This document shows, one piece after another, positions 36,210-48,232 of a stretch of 64,000 bases of DNA (the first letter of the stretch is position 1; each line of letters starts with the position of its first letter). Below the pieces are notes generated by a model. The model saw only the letters and a list, made by a program, of their open reading frames with translations. It searched no databases and was not told the origin of the DNA. The stretch covers positions 27,397,519 through 27,461,518 of the forward strand of contig CM049306.1 of NCBI GenBank assembly GCA_026874595.1. The letters are read 5' to 3'. The DNA is from Sipunculus nudus. Lineage: Eukaryota > Annelida > Sipuncula > Golfingiida > Sipunculidae. Both the position numbers and the translations under genes were made by a program.

Positions 36210-37250
36210 GAAAAAAAATTTAGCAAATGCAAAATATGCTGATTTCTATTCTTATTTTTTTCATATGTATAAGCATATGAGAAGCTAAGAGAAAATGGCC
36301 CTCCTACTTGGTTAAAGTTCTATAAATATATGACTACAAAGCTAATACTCTGACAAGAATGTCATGAAGAAAATAGTAAAATTTTTTAGATACTGTGATG
36401 CATATGAAAAATTTACAGATGGGCAGGCAAGTGAACGGAATGGACTGATACCTTTATTTCACTTTCAGGGGAATAATGCATTCAAGTTTATATTAAACCC
36501 TATTTTTTTAGCATATCCACTTTTTCCATTAATATTTTTTATCAGATTCATTTTTTATATTTACAAGTTTTATAAATTTGTAATTAAAAAAAATCGACGA
36601 AAAATATAAGTAAACACGTCAGAATTGTATCATTATTTATCCAGAGTTTAGCTCACATCAGGTTATATTATGTATACACATATATTTTATTATTTTTAAA
36701 TCACAAATGTTTAAACTGAATTTTAAAGAAATTAATGCCACAACATGGCATTTTCAAAATTATTCTTTGAATCACGACTAAAATTTTTGTACATTGGAGT
36801 TTTCAGTACATGCTTATTTTTATTCACTGAAATAAAATATTCAGTAAAGTTGATAGAATAAAAACTTTTTTTTAAATAACATCAAGATAAGAATGAATCA
36901 AATACAGAAAGTTATAACATTTTTCTAGTTTATATGCACCATCCTAGGGGGGTTGGGGGTGTAGGGCATAGGGGAAGCCTGTCAGTAGTGGCCAAGCTGA
37001 GCCAAGCAAGCTGGCTGGAGTGGGTTACATATCAGGGGTGAAGGCTGTACTAGGTGGATTAAGAGCAACTTGTCACTGAAATTATAACTTAATCTCACTA
37101 AATGGTAAGGTTAGTATTTCTCTATTGCTGAAAATAATAGCAGCATGCAGTTAGGTAATGTCACTGAAAGAAAAACTATATCCTCCCTATAATATGGGCA
37201 GTCAGGCATACATCTGTTTAGTGTTAGTGTTACTTAGAGGCAAAGACACA
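36210..37250. other. Non-coding, AT-rich
   Basis: A 81-codon hydrophobic frame at 36364-36609 is in very AT-rich sequence and is not supported. 36945-37050 is GC-richer without recognisable content. Confidence 0.45.
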
Positions 37251-37260
37251 GGTCTCATCC

Positions 37261-37725
37261 GGTCCCCCTAAACACCCAAAACACTGGTGTTTTGGGTATC
37301 TGTGACGTTACACCACGAAACACCCACTTAAGTTCAAACCTGAACCCAAAACGTAACACCAATTAATAAAAAATCATCTAATGAATATATCTCTGCAATA
37401 TCATGTCATAAATTAATGAAATAAAGATAAAAACGAGTGTTTCATGCCGTGGTCGGTTCAACGGCAGAAACGGCAGCCATTTATGCCAGCTATGACGCTG
37501 CCCCCTAGTGGTGCAAGTGGCAAACAAGCAGAGCACTTGTCAGTTGTACAAAACACTATTGCTTTCTTTTATTTTACTGAATAGTGGCACAATTCTGCAT
37601 TGACATATGCAACACATGATAATTTATTAACCGATGCCAGTGTTTTGCTTCATATTCGAATTAAAAAGGGTGTTTCGTGGTGTTTTGTCACACAAACCCA
37701 AAACACCGGTGTTTAGGCAGACCCC
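37261..37725. mobile_element. hAT-type MITE, 465 bp
   Basis: Inverted ends of about 55 bases: the left has CCTAAACACC...GTGTTTTGGGT...CACCACGAAACACCC, and the right, inverted, has GCCTAAACACCGGTGTTTTG...CACCACGAAACACCC. An 8-base direct repeat TCTCATCC flanks it (37253-37260, 37726-37733). The left end contains its own small palindrome (AAAACACTGGTGTTTT). The interior is non-coding and includes a CTCF-like motif at 37500. Confidence 0.8.
37500..37511 (-). promoter_or_regulatory. CTCF-like motif within the MITE
   Basis: GCCCCCTAGTGG fits the reverse of the core CCASYAGRKGGC at every position. CTCF is conserved in bilaterians. Occupancy is not shown by sequence alone. Confidence 0.3.
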
Positions 37726-37739
37726 TCTCATCCCCTTCA

Positions 37740-38795
37740 CCAATGTACATAATTTGGAGGTCCATCTTATTCACAAATTGTAAAAGCAATTGAAAAATAA
37801 AGAGTATAAAGCAAACTGAACTACCATTTTACATTTACTGGTACTCAAAATAAAATGCTCACAAACAAAGGAGACTTGGTTTGGAATATTCAATTTTTTT
37901 TTTCTTTACAATTTACCATATTAAATAATAAGTATTATCAATGTTCAAATTAATTAGTTATTGTTTTATCAAATTGGAAGCTAGATTACAAATTTGTAAA
38001 TAAAAGCTGATTAAGCCAGAAAATTAACTTGTTGCGGAACCCACAACTGTGATGTGATGGAGAGGAGTGACAGTGAATCAGAAATCAGCGTCTTGGGACG
38101 AGACAAGACATTAACCAGTGTTGGTCTCTGTTATTTTGTTGATTTTTTTTAATGAAGCAGAGCACTTGTTGAGATGGTCTGGCACCTAATGCAATACCTC
38201 ATGCCTTGATTTGCCTCGTAACTTGGCCATTTAAAACTTGGTGCAACTGATACGGACAGTGACAGGCTTAAAAATGTATACCATCTAGTGTAGCAACTCA
38301 GTGTAGACCCTTAAGCTCTAAAGTTAACCCTATATGCCATACTGGATATCAGCAGACGATTTTAAGACATATTGGGTACGTTTTATGCCACAGAAAGAAA
38401 GTATATCAACACAAACCACCACATCAAATATGACAAACGGACCTTTGCGGGGAACGCCTTTTGTTTCTTCTTTTATCGCTCAAACAAACGATCGTGCCTG
38501 GGCACACAGTCCTACAGTAATCAATGGCTTTTATCTGCAAGTTATTGACAAACCTGAATAATTGATGGGTCAGATTATGACCTCTAACTATCCAGCGACG
38601 TGCTTATAATGCAAAGCATCTTCTGTCCCCTGAACACATCAAACTGACCTTCAATGTTTCTCACGTGCTGCCGGTGTGTACGTTTCATGATTCGGTTGTT
38701 GCCCGGTAGGGGGCTCATGCGCGTGACGATATCGTGCATGCTTGGTGACCAATCACTGAACTTCGTTTGCTTCGTCCCATGCACTGTACACCTAA
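37740..38795. other. Non-coding, with a GC-richer right part
   Basis: 38600-38790 has CACGTG (38663), a CTCF-like CCGGTAGGGGGC (38703-38714, one mismatch), GCATGCGC-type CpGs and CCAAT near 38749. It could be regulatory. The 75-codon frame at 38334-38561 has no family match that I recognise. Confidence 0.35.
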
Positions 38796-38842
38796 TTGTA
38801 TCCGCCAAAACAGAGTTTTGCGGATACTATGTTTTCAGCTGG

Positions 38843-38879
<37 letters not shown>

Positions 38880-38980
38880 GTAGGTGTCCGGAGAACTCCT
38901 CCGTAACCGCTGGGCAGAATTTTCCGAAACCCGGGATTATGTTCGGGTCACATGTGAACTGCTGCGCCCCGATTTTGTTT

Positions 38981-38993
38981 TGACCTCTGACCT
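38981..38993 (-). promoter_or_regulatory. DR1-type nuclear receptor half-sites
   Basis: TGACCTcTGACCT, which is AGGTCA-g-AGGTCA on the minus strand, at the same place within the element as in the copy at 27736. Confidence 0.4.
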
Positions 38994-38999
38994 TTCCTT

Positions 39000-40560
39000 T
39001 GCGCTCTGCGTCCGTTTGTGCGTCTGTTTCCACACATAAACCCACATATCTCGGGAACCGTTTGACCGATCAGGAAAATTTTTTTGCACAAATGTAGCCC
39101 TCGGAGAGCTTTATAACATACACCAAAAATGGTGGCGCCACCTGCAACCATGTTTGCACAGTGTCCATCTGTTCGTCTGCCTTGGGTTAAAATCACTCAT
39201 ATCTCTGCAGTGACTTGACTAATTCACCTGAAATTGGGCATGCGTAAACATCCTGGATAGCTTTTCTGATTTTATGACAGGTGGCGCCACCTACATTCAC
39301 GTTTACGCTGCAGACATCCAAGCTCATATCTCGGGAACCGTTTGACCGATCAGGAAAATTCTTTTGCACAAATGTAGCCCTTGGAGAGCTTTATAACATA
39401 CACCAAAAATGGTGGCGCCACCTGCAACCATGTTTGCACAGTGTCCATCTGTTCGTCTGCCTTGGGTTAAAATCACTCATATCTCTGCAGTGACTTGACT
39501 AATTCATCTGAAATTGGGCATGCTTATACATCCTGGAAAGCTTTTCTGATTTTATGACAGGTGGCGCCACCTACATTCACGTTTACGCTGCAGACATCCA
39601 AGCTCATATCTTGGGAACCGTTTGACCGATCAGGAAAATTCTTTTGCACAAATGTAGCCCTTGGAGAGCTTTATAACATACACCAAAAATGGTGGTGCTA
39701 CCTGCAACCATGTTTGCACAGTGTCCATCTGTTTGTCTGCCTTGGGTTAAAATCACTCATATCTCTGCAGTGACTTGACTAATTTACCTGAAATTTGGCA
39801 TGCGTATACATCCTGGATAGCTTTTCTGATTTTATGACAGGTGGCGCCACCTACATTCACGTTTACGCTGCAGACATCCAAGCTCATATCTCGGGAACTG
39901 TTGACCGATCAGGAAAATTTTTTTGCACAAATGTAGCCCTTGGAGAGCTTTATAACATACACCGAAAATGGTGGCACCACCTGCAACCATGTTTGCACAG
40001 TGTCCATCTGTTCGTCTGCCTTGGGTTAAAATCACTCATATCTCTGCAGTGGTTTGACTAATTCACCTGAAATTCGGCATGCTTATACATCCTGGATAGC
40101 TTTCCTGATTTTATGACAGGTGGCGCCACCTACAATCAAGTTTACGCTGCAGACATCCAAGCTCATATCTAGGGAACCGTTTGACCGATTGGGCCAAAAT
40201 TTTGCATGTGTATAAATCTCACATAGCTCTCTATCATATGCAAAACTGGTGGCGCCACCTGCAGCCATGTTTGCACAGCTCCCATCTGTTTGTCTGCCAT
40301 GGGATAAAATCACTCATATCTCGGCAGTGGTTTGACATATCTGCCTAAAATTTTGCAAGTTTATACATCCCCGACAGCTCTCTTGATTTTATGACAGGTG
40401 GCGCCACCTGCATTCTAGTTTATGCAGCAGATATCCAAGCTCATATCTTGGGAACCGTTTGACCGATTGGGCCAAAGTTTTGCATGTGTATAGAGCTTTC
40501 TGGATTTTTTCGTAGGTAGCGCAACCTACATACACAATTTGGCTGCAGACATCCATGCTA
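39000..40560. repeat. 280-bp dimeric tandem array
   Basis: GGTGGCGCCACC boxes at 39131, 39280, 39411, 39560, 39840, 40119, 40248 and 40398, with mutated boxes in between (for instance near 39691 and 39971). Successive long-period spacings are 280, 280, 279 and 279. Both half-units contain CTCATATCTC followed by a TTGAC(C/T) phrase, so the dimer came from a single monomer of about 140 bases. Confidence 0.9.
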
Positions 40561-40639
40561 ATATGCAACACTTCACCCGTTCCACTCTGATTTAGGCGGA
40601 TACAAGTAGTCGCTTGTCGACTACCCGTATTCTAGTTAA

Positions 40640-41505
40640 TTTGGTTCTCAGATGGTCATTTCAGACCATATTTATTTCTTGCATTTTTTTCCCTCAACAT
40701 AGAAGAATATAAGTACACAACCTGCACTTAAGGCCATGAGTTTAAAGATCATTATACATGTACTCACCAGCCGGGCGTTAAAAGTTGTTGTAGGCCTAAC
40801 GTACGTTTCTCTCCGTTTGACACGCCTGGTTTATTGGTGTACAGGGAGACAGATTCATGGTTCACCAACCCGTCCATGACGTTTCAACATTTATCAAATG
40901 AGTGAGCATAGAAATGCCCTAGCATTATACTTTTTCTATGCAGTCTGTGACTCTTCATTAAAAGTAGAGACATGCGATTTTTATGTCAGCTCTTTGTCAT
41001 TTTTTTTTTTTTGCATCTCGATAACCAACGAGAACCTCGAGTCCCCCAATGTTTTCTTTTTCCTCTTCTTCCAATGAAAGCGCTCACTTTATCTGAACGG
41101 GGGCAATAGCATTAGAAACACAATTTAAGCTATTAAAATTTGTCATAGGCATAAACATTTTTAATCACGAGCTTAAGAAATATTCTTTTTGGATACTATT
41201 ACTAATATTACGCTAAAAAGATTGAAATCTGTAACAATTTGTTGTTTGAAGGAAGACACTGAATTTAAAAGTAAAGTGGCACTAGCATTTATCAGTTCCT
41301 AATATATTCAAGGGAATGTATAGGCCTAAGTCTACCGATAATATTACTTAATTATTCATTTCTGATAAACCTGTTTGCATGGTCCATTCTCATTGTTAGT
41401 AGGTCTGCAACATTATGCAGACCATTCTGGTCACCTTTAATCAACTAAAATATATCATGTTGCCATACTTCTTCGACTTCACCAAGCAGTACATATATAT
41501 ACTAG
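40640..41505. other. Non-coding, nothing recognised
   Basis: Mixed AT-rich sequence. No repeat copy or exon seen. Confidence 0.45.
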
Positions 41506-41510
41506 TATTA

Positions 41511-41611
<101 letters not shown>

Positions 41612-41874
41612 TGCATGCCTATATAGCCGCTTTATATCCAAGTAGTGATCTTGAGTGAGGTTTTGTAGGTCTGTCACATCCATATATGGTGGCACTAATG
41701 TTATTTTAATCTGCTTAGGTATATATATGTGACCATACGAATTCAAGCTTTATTTTCCCCCATTTATTTAAGGAATATTTTATCGGGCGCATGTGGGACT
41801 AACAATAAAAATAGGCCTATGTTGTGACAATGCAACCGCTTTTATATTATCTTTCTCTGCATGCAATGTAATGT

Positions 41875-41875
41875 T

Positions 41876-41942
<67 letters not shown>
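41875..41942. repeat. (TA)n microsatellite
   Basis: About 65 uninterrupted bases. Confidence 0.95.
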
Positions 41943-41944
<2 letters not shown>

Positions 41945-41945
<1 letters not shown>

Positions 41946-43270
41946 ACTCTTTATTTTCTCCACTGCTATTGTAAAACTAAGTTTTTTAAGATGTTTAATC
42001 TCTGAAGTAATTTTATTCCTAGTATCTCCATTTGGCCATAAGACCATGCAGTTAATTCTGTTTCTTGTTTCCATATTGCCATCAACCTATAGTTAGGGTA
42101 TAAGGCAGAGCAAGACGCTCACCTCAGGCGGAAACGTTTCCTGCTGGTTCTGAAACATCTTTAAATCATATTTTATATTGTCAGCAGCTCAGATATATTA
42201 GAGAAAGTAAATCCTGATGGGAATTTTGGCAAAATTCAGAATATTTTCGAAAAAAAATTATTCCATTTATCGATAATCACAGTGCAAACTCATTTGCCTA
42301 AAGTACTATTTTTAAGATAAAATTACAGCCCAACTTCGAATCGAATGTTATTTTTTATGCTTAAATACTAGAAAACGGGTTACATTTTATTTGATGACCA
42401 ATTCGTAGAAAACTATACAAATTCACTCATTCCACATTCACTCGGTAACTCACAAAGTAACACAAAAGCCTTCACGTAGAAACGCTTGAAGGGATATAAT
42501 CAGGAGCAATATTTTGCCTATTCGTTCACTCTATATCAGTCCAGTTTTGCTTTATACAAAAGTTTCCCAGCAAAAAAATCCCAGCACAGTTTCATTACCT
42601 CCCATACAGCTATCCGTATGGATGTTGTTATGGTTCTGTGTGTGAGTAATAATGGTCCATCTTTTTTTTTTATCATAACAAGGGTGTGTGACCGGAGGTC
42701 GTGCATGCGCGACAGATCTCAAACAAAGAGTAGTTCAAACTAGTCCAGACATAGAACTTCATGTCGTCTTATATATCTCTGCTGGATAGACATTATACGG
42801 TCCTGGATGGACATTACAGCCAATCTGCCGAATGTAAAATCATTGTAGAACCTATCGCAATAGATTTGTACGATCGGTCCACGGGCCTCAGCTGAAATGA
42901 CACGCACCATGTGCCCAATGTATCGGGTCCCTGATCCCCTGCAACACGCGATGATTCAACCAGCGGAACATGTATTACATTTTTTGGGCAATGTCACTCA
43001 GGGTATCTCCTGATTGACAGGTATTGTGGCCCGGGAGATACACGGAGTTCCTCTCGCTATGTTTAGGTTGGCGCCAGCTAGGGATCACGCTAGGTCCTCT
43101 CTATAGTAAGCCAACGCTTTTTAGGCAATAATTAGGCAATGATTGATTTCAAAGAAGACGCTATTTATCGTGTATGTTCAACACGCTTTATAGGTGATTA
43201 GGCCCCTTTAATTAGATAAAAACCAAGGCTGAGCATCAGGTAACTGGCAAGTCCAAATACATTCCTTCTG
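41945..43270. other. Non-coding, with some CpG-rich patches
   Basis: 42680-43120 is GC-richer (GGTCGTGCATGCGCGAC; GGCCCGGGAGATACACGG; TTGGCGCCAG). No exon borders chosen. Possible regulatory DNA or old repeat. Confidence 0.35.
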
Positions 43271-43275
43271 AGAAT

Positions 43276-43458
43276 CTAAGCTGGACGCTGCTTAGAAGCC
43301 CTTTTAAGTGGTTCGGGGACGCCGAAGTCTCTGGATGCCACCTTTAAACTTGGTCCTTCAGCAACAGCTTTTACAGCCAGTCGAAATGCATCCTGTCCAT
43401 GCATATAGGCACCTCGCGTGGATTTCAAAGTATTCATAAGAGCCATGTGAGAGAGCAT
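43276..43458 (-). pseudogene. psq/HTH (pogo- or jerky-like) transposase remnant
   Basis: The minus-strand 60-codon frame contains STRGAYMHGQDAFRLAVKAV, continuing with AEGPSLKVASRDFGVPEPLK. The order of a small basic lead, AV.AV..G.SL..A.R.FGVP, resembles the pipsqueak helix-turn-helix at the N-terminus of pogo/Tigger and jerky-type proteins, with a residue lost after GVPEP and a stop soon after (KQRPA*). Only the DNA-binding end is left. It could be a dead transposon or a partial exon of a domesticated gene. A pogo-type MITE lies 4.2 kb away. Confidence 0.5.
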
Positions 43459-43511
43459 TTAATAATTTTCTCTTCTCTCCCCCCCCCCTACCACCATACA
43501 TATTTCATAAT

Positions 43512-43619
<108 letters not shown>

Positions 43620-43795
43620 TGTGTTATAAGACCATCTTCGAGACTTGCCAGAAGTGGTCGATCTTAATTCACTGGTAGTCTTATTACACAAATCAGTTAA
43701 AAGCAATGCAAATGCTTTTTGGTTCACTCAGGTGTGGTATTAATAGACAGGTGATCTTTCAGACAGGTTAAACTGTATATAAATATAATATGCAT

Positions 43796-43899
<104 letters not shown>

Positions 43900-44991
43900 T
43901 TTTATAAATATTTATACATATATATTTATTTATTTATATATATTGATATATGGAGGTATATCCTATCAAAGTATAACATTCTAAATCTGCAGTATATCTG
44001 ACAAAAATATTGCATACAAATACCAAGTGAACCCAGCTTTTGCATTATATATGTAGAACCTCTCTTTCAATTTAAAATAAAATTTATTTATAAAATCTAA
44101 CTCCCAACTTATTATTGCTTTCAAAGGTGGTAACACGCCCAGTGGACATCTCGCCTCAACAACCACATAAGTTTTTTTGCTTCAAATCATGTGATTTAAT
44201 TTGACCGGCGCCTTGGGGCCACTTCTGTAATCTTCATTCTGAACAGTCCATTTTAATCATTTTCAAGGCTTCATGTATCATTTGTTTCAGTCTTATCGTA
44301 AGTAGATGCCATAGGTATATAACCCAGATCACATTTACAAATATGCATGTCTATGTTTTAAGCAATACAACACATACCTTTTCAATGACGCCGAGCTGCC
44401 GCCCTGTTGTTCGCCTCAAGTTCTCAAAACGCCTACCAGATAGCTTGAAACGAAGTGAAACCTTGTTGGCGCCAGTTTGATGGAACATAAATGGTAAAAG
44501 GGGGGTGGGCATTTTACCCCGTGGGTGGGTCTTGCCCTGCTCTACCCAATATGTTTTTTTTTTTTTTTTAAGAATGGCGTAACTACTGTTTTGTTACTTT
44601 ATTTAAGGCCTGAAACCATCTCAAACTGTTTTAATATGTAGATCTTCTTTTAAAGACCTTGTATCTCTTAGAATTAGTGTAGTATCTGACTATCATCTGC
44701 GTATTGTAAGATTTTGTTTTGAAAGTATCCGTTAATGTTTTAGTCAGCTCATATGTTTATTGCCAAGGTTCTGCATACAAGATGAAAATATATTAGGATA
44801 ACGGGCAGCCTTGCCTCACTTCTTTTGAAATTTCAAAATAATCAAATATCCAACAATTATTATAATTAATACAGCTACTGGTATTTTTATAGCTCTATAT
44901 CGTCGTCACACCATTTCTCTATTACAGATCCAAATTTAAAGTTTTTTAAAGCCTGTGATAAGAATCCTCTTTTTAGCAAACCATTTATTTT

Positions 44992-44995
<4 letters not shown>
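43900..44995. other. Non-coding, nothing recognised
   Basis: A T run of about 16 lies near 44553. No element or exon seen. Confidence 0.45.
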
Positions 44996-45000
<5 letters not shown>

Positions 45001-45069
<69 letters not shown>

Positions 45070-45091
45070 GTTGTTGTTGTTGTTGTTGTTG
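45001..45091. repeat. (ATT)n-(GTT)n microsatellite
   Basis: About 23 ATT units switch cleanly to 7-8 GTT units. The predicted poly-Tyr/poly-Cys frame is an artefact. Confidence 0.95.
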
Positions 45092-45094
45092 CCT

Positions 45095-45905
45095 GGAGCA
45101 TTATAGAATTTTACTCTATTACCTCGCATGGGCCATCGCCATATAGATTATATAGACGGCAAATCAGACCAGAAAATAGTCAAGTTGTTTTCTATTCGTC
45201 CACCAGATGGCAGTCATGCCACTTTATGTAGGCCGAGGGGTGGAATATATTTGTGCTGTGTTATTCACAGGTCAGAAAAGTCTTCTGTTGGTCGTTATGT
45301 AGTCTGAAAAATCTGCAGACTGTAAAGCAAAGTGTTTCATTTCCGCAGTTGAAAGATTGATCATTTCCTATTTAAATATGTCACTTTCTTTTTTAGTTGA
45401 CACGTTTTATTTCCTCGTACATAAAATTATGTGATTCAGTGGAATTCTTTGGATCAGTCGACCGAATAAAAATAATTTAAACATGTTTAAAATTAACTGT
45501 GTGCCTAATAGTGGTGTGCCTATTACTCTATTTGTCGTTTTCTTTCAAAATCAATTAAAATGATTGCATTTTTGCATAATCCATTAAAAACGATTATGTA
45601 TGAAGATGCAAAGAATCTACTGTCAGATCTATACGAACTTAAGCTAATGAACAGCATCAAAACGGAACCTTGCGAAGCCGACAGCAAGTCGTATACTTAG
45701 ATGCGGGTGGATTGATGGTTTCATTTTGAACACTGATGTATATGTCATACTTTACACTGAGGCCAATATATTAGGTATTGGTAAAAAGCAAATATAAATA
45801 TACATATATAAATAATCTAATTATTAGCTGCAAAACTACTAGAATGCACTATGGTATGACACCAGAGCTTTATAATAATGCAAATAGAGGATTTGTATAT
45901 ATGTA

Positions 45906-45947
<42 letters not shown>

Positions 45948-46605
45948 TATGTGTGTGTTATAAATGCAGATTTATAAAACAATGATACAATATTTCTCTG
46001 CCTTATTGAGTGTGGCTGTGTTACTGACATATTTTACACGTTCACGCTGTTCTCTGGTTAGTCATAATAATGTGTAAACTTTTCAGTTTTCTGTTGAATG
46101 TCCATTTCACTTTTCTTAACGTGAGTCCAGATACGTGCTGCATCATTGATCGTACATGCATGATCTGCTGTCTTAATTCTCGTTTAATCCGCCTTCACGA
46201 TTTTTAACCAAATAAAATTACGATGCATGGCAGACACGCCGACAGGAACCCCGGTGTTAAAATCTAGCTTTTTACTCTTGGGTTCAATAATATCTTCCTT
46301 CGTTACACTGTGCAGGGCCCGAACATCAATGCCATTCGTCACTGAAAGATGTCACTAGTATGACAGGAGAGATTCTGTGTATCCGTATTGCATACAGGTC
46401 CTTAAAAAAGTATTATATATACGCTTTCAGCTATCCCTATATATATTTTTGGTTAGACTGAACCAGTGCGGGCCCACCAGTAATAATTTTTTTCCGATAG
46501 TTTGTTTATTCGTGTTGGTTCTTCAACATTTAATCCAGGCAAATAGGGTAATGCTACTGTTCTTTTATTATAAAAAATGTATGAGAGGACTCGGGATCAT
46601 CAACT
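45095..46605. other. Non-coding, with a CTCF-like motif and a TA tract
   Basis: CCACCAGATGGC at 45200-45211 fits CCASYAGRKGGC fully. A (TA)n tract runs from 45897 to 45944. Nothing else recognised. Confidence 0.4.
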
Positions 46606-46607
46606 TA

Positions 46608-47094
46608 ACTAATACCGACTATGAAAGGTGACTAATTCGGCAGACTTAAGGGGGTGACTAATGCTGACTATCAGGGGTGACTAATACTGACTATCAGGGG
46701 TGACATATACTGACTATCAGTGGTGACATATACTGACTATCAGGGGGTGACTAATACTGACTATCAGGGGTGACATATAATGACTATCAGGGGGTGATTA
46801 ATACTGACCATCAGGGGGAGATTAATACTGACTATTAGAGGGTGACTAATGCTGACTGTCAGGGGTGACTAATACTGACTATCAGGGGTGAAATATACTG
46901 ACTATCAGGGGGTGACTAATACTGACTGTCAGGGGTGACATATACTGACTATCAGGGGGTGACATAAACTGACTATCAGAGGGTGACTAATACTGACTAT
47001 CAGGGGTGACATATAATGACTATCAGGGGGTGATTAATACTGATTATCAGGGGATGACTAATACTGACTATCAGGGGTGACTAATACTGACGTC
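46608..47094. repeat. 23-24-bp minisatellite, about 20 copies
   Basis: Unit near GGGGTGACTAATACTGACTA plus TCA. Two forms alternate irregularly (GACTAATACTGA and GACATATACTGA), and the G run varies from 3 to 5, which produces the 23/24 length difference. Confidence 0.9.
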
Positions 47095-47099
47095 CATAA

Positions 47100-47640
47100 G
47101 GGGCTGAACTATGATTCGTTGTTCGTATTAAGGTTCGCAGATGGACATTTTTGTCTTGCTTGGCGGTTTTCTTGGTCACGAGTTGACATAAGTAACAGAC
47201 ATACAACAAATTCGTCTTGGTACAGGCCAGTCTTGGTGGGATGTTTATTTACATAATTTGTGTGGTGTACCGCTTACCGCATGTAAGGAATTAACTTTAG
47301 AATTTTGTAGCAGTTCTGTCTTGCTCTATAAGTGCTGTCACCTTTTGGGTAATATATGTACTAACATGACACGCTACATGCAAATACTGCCATCTGCCTG
47401 TAGGCTTAGACATTACTCTGCAAAATTGTAACCCGTAACCTGGTAAATAACGTGAAAGTGTATTTGGAATTTAATTTGCTTGTCTATAAAATAGGCCTAC
47501 ATTTATTAATGTCTTTTCTTAATTTAAAAATTTTCTTTGTCTAGTCCTGCCGAAACATTTTCGTTGTTGTCAAATCAAATTCTATAATCTATATTTTTAT
47601 TTATGATAGGCCTACAGCTATATATATAGGCCCTATATAT
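47100..47640. other. Non-coding, nothing recognised
   Basis: No element or exon seen. Confidence 0.45.
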
Positions 47641-47647
47641 GTATATA

Positions 47648-47830
47648 CAGTGAAACCTGGTTGTGTCGAACTCGCTTAAGTCGATACCCCGCATATGTCG
47701 AAGTTACATACTCGATATTCTTGACAACTCTAGTAAAATTATTGCCAAATAAAACCCGATTGTGTCGAACCTCGGATGTTTCGAAGTTTTCCGAGGGTCC
47801 CTTCGATTTCGACACAACGAGGTTTCACTG
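47648..47830. mobile_element. pogo/Tc1-type MITE, 183 bp
   Basis: It begins CAGTGAAACCTGGTTGTGTC and ends with the inverted CAGTGAAACCTCGTTGTGTC, with one mismatch over 23 bases, and is flanked by TA on both sides. The interior repeats the phrase TGTCGAA several times. CAGTG-type ends with a TA target duplication are typical of pogo-group non-autonomous elements. It sits in TA-rich sequence, so the duplication is not diagnostic by itself. Confidence 0.8.
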
Positions 47831-47861
47831 TATATATAGCCTATATATGTATGTATGTATA

Positions 47862-47863
<2 letters not shown>

Positions 47864-47905
<42 letters not shown>
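47864..47905. repeat. (AT)n microsatellite
   Basis: About 40 bases, just downstream of the MITE. Confidence 0.9.
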
Positions 47906-47908
<3 letters not shown>

Positions 47909-48059
47909 ACTATATATGTGCACCCTGCCCCCCCCCCTCCATTTAGAAAATAAATCCGAAAGTAATGGAAATACACACTGTACACTATTTGCGAAAAAGT
48001 ACAAAATAGCTTGTTAAACTTACTCGAGCTGTATGCAATTCAACGTCATAGTGAACAAA

Positions 48060-48062
<3 letters not shown>

Positions 48063-48104
<42 letters not shown>
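48063..48104. repeat. (AT)n microsatellite
   Basis: About 42 bases. Confidence 0.9.
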
Positions 48105-48106
<2 letters not shown>

Positions 48107-48208
48107 TCACTTCTTATTCAAACTGCGTTGCTTCAAACATATTACTTAAGAAGAATCCATACAAGGTACACACTCTAATAATAGTAAAAAAAATTTGGAA
48201 CACTCCTG

Positions 48209-48232
48209 CCCCCCCCCCCCCCCCCCCCCCCC
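48209..48232. repeat. Poly-C run of 24
   Basis: Uninterrupted C run; a G-quadruplex or i-motif candidate. Imperfect ATT/AAT triplets follow at 48290-48330. Confidence 0.9.

Larger units (their letters stand above)
38796..40635 (+). mobile_element. Helitron/pearl-like element, 1,840 bp, expanded core
   Basis: Same ends as the copy at 27196-27915 but inverted: 5' TTGTATCCGCC with hairpin, (CCG)n at about 38846-38880, DR1 site, tandem core (39000-40560), then GGCGGATAC, hairpin GTAGTCGCTTGTCGACTAC (40606-40624) and CCGTATTCTAG. Flanks are TAA|...|TTA, again an A/T insertion without duplication. The core holds about five 280-base units, each made of two related monomers of 131 and 149 bases headed by GGTGGCGCCACC. 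The short frames along it are repeat products. Confidence 0.8.

Noticed and set aside
36364-36609. Hydrophobic 81-residue ORF, possible membrane protein
   Set aside because: The hydrophobicity follows from T-rich sequence; no other gene signal.
38334-38561. 75-codon plus-strand ORF
   Set aside because: Not recognised, no splice signals; chance frame cannot be excluded.
39281-40061. Series of similar 70-88-residue ORFs
   Set aside because: Each is a translation of the 280-bp non-coding repeat unit.
44955-45146. Poly-Tyr/poly-Cys ORF
   Set aside because: Product of the (ATT)n-(GTT)n microsatellite.
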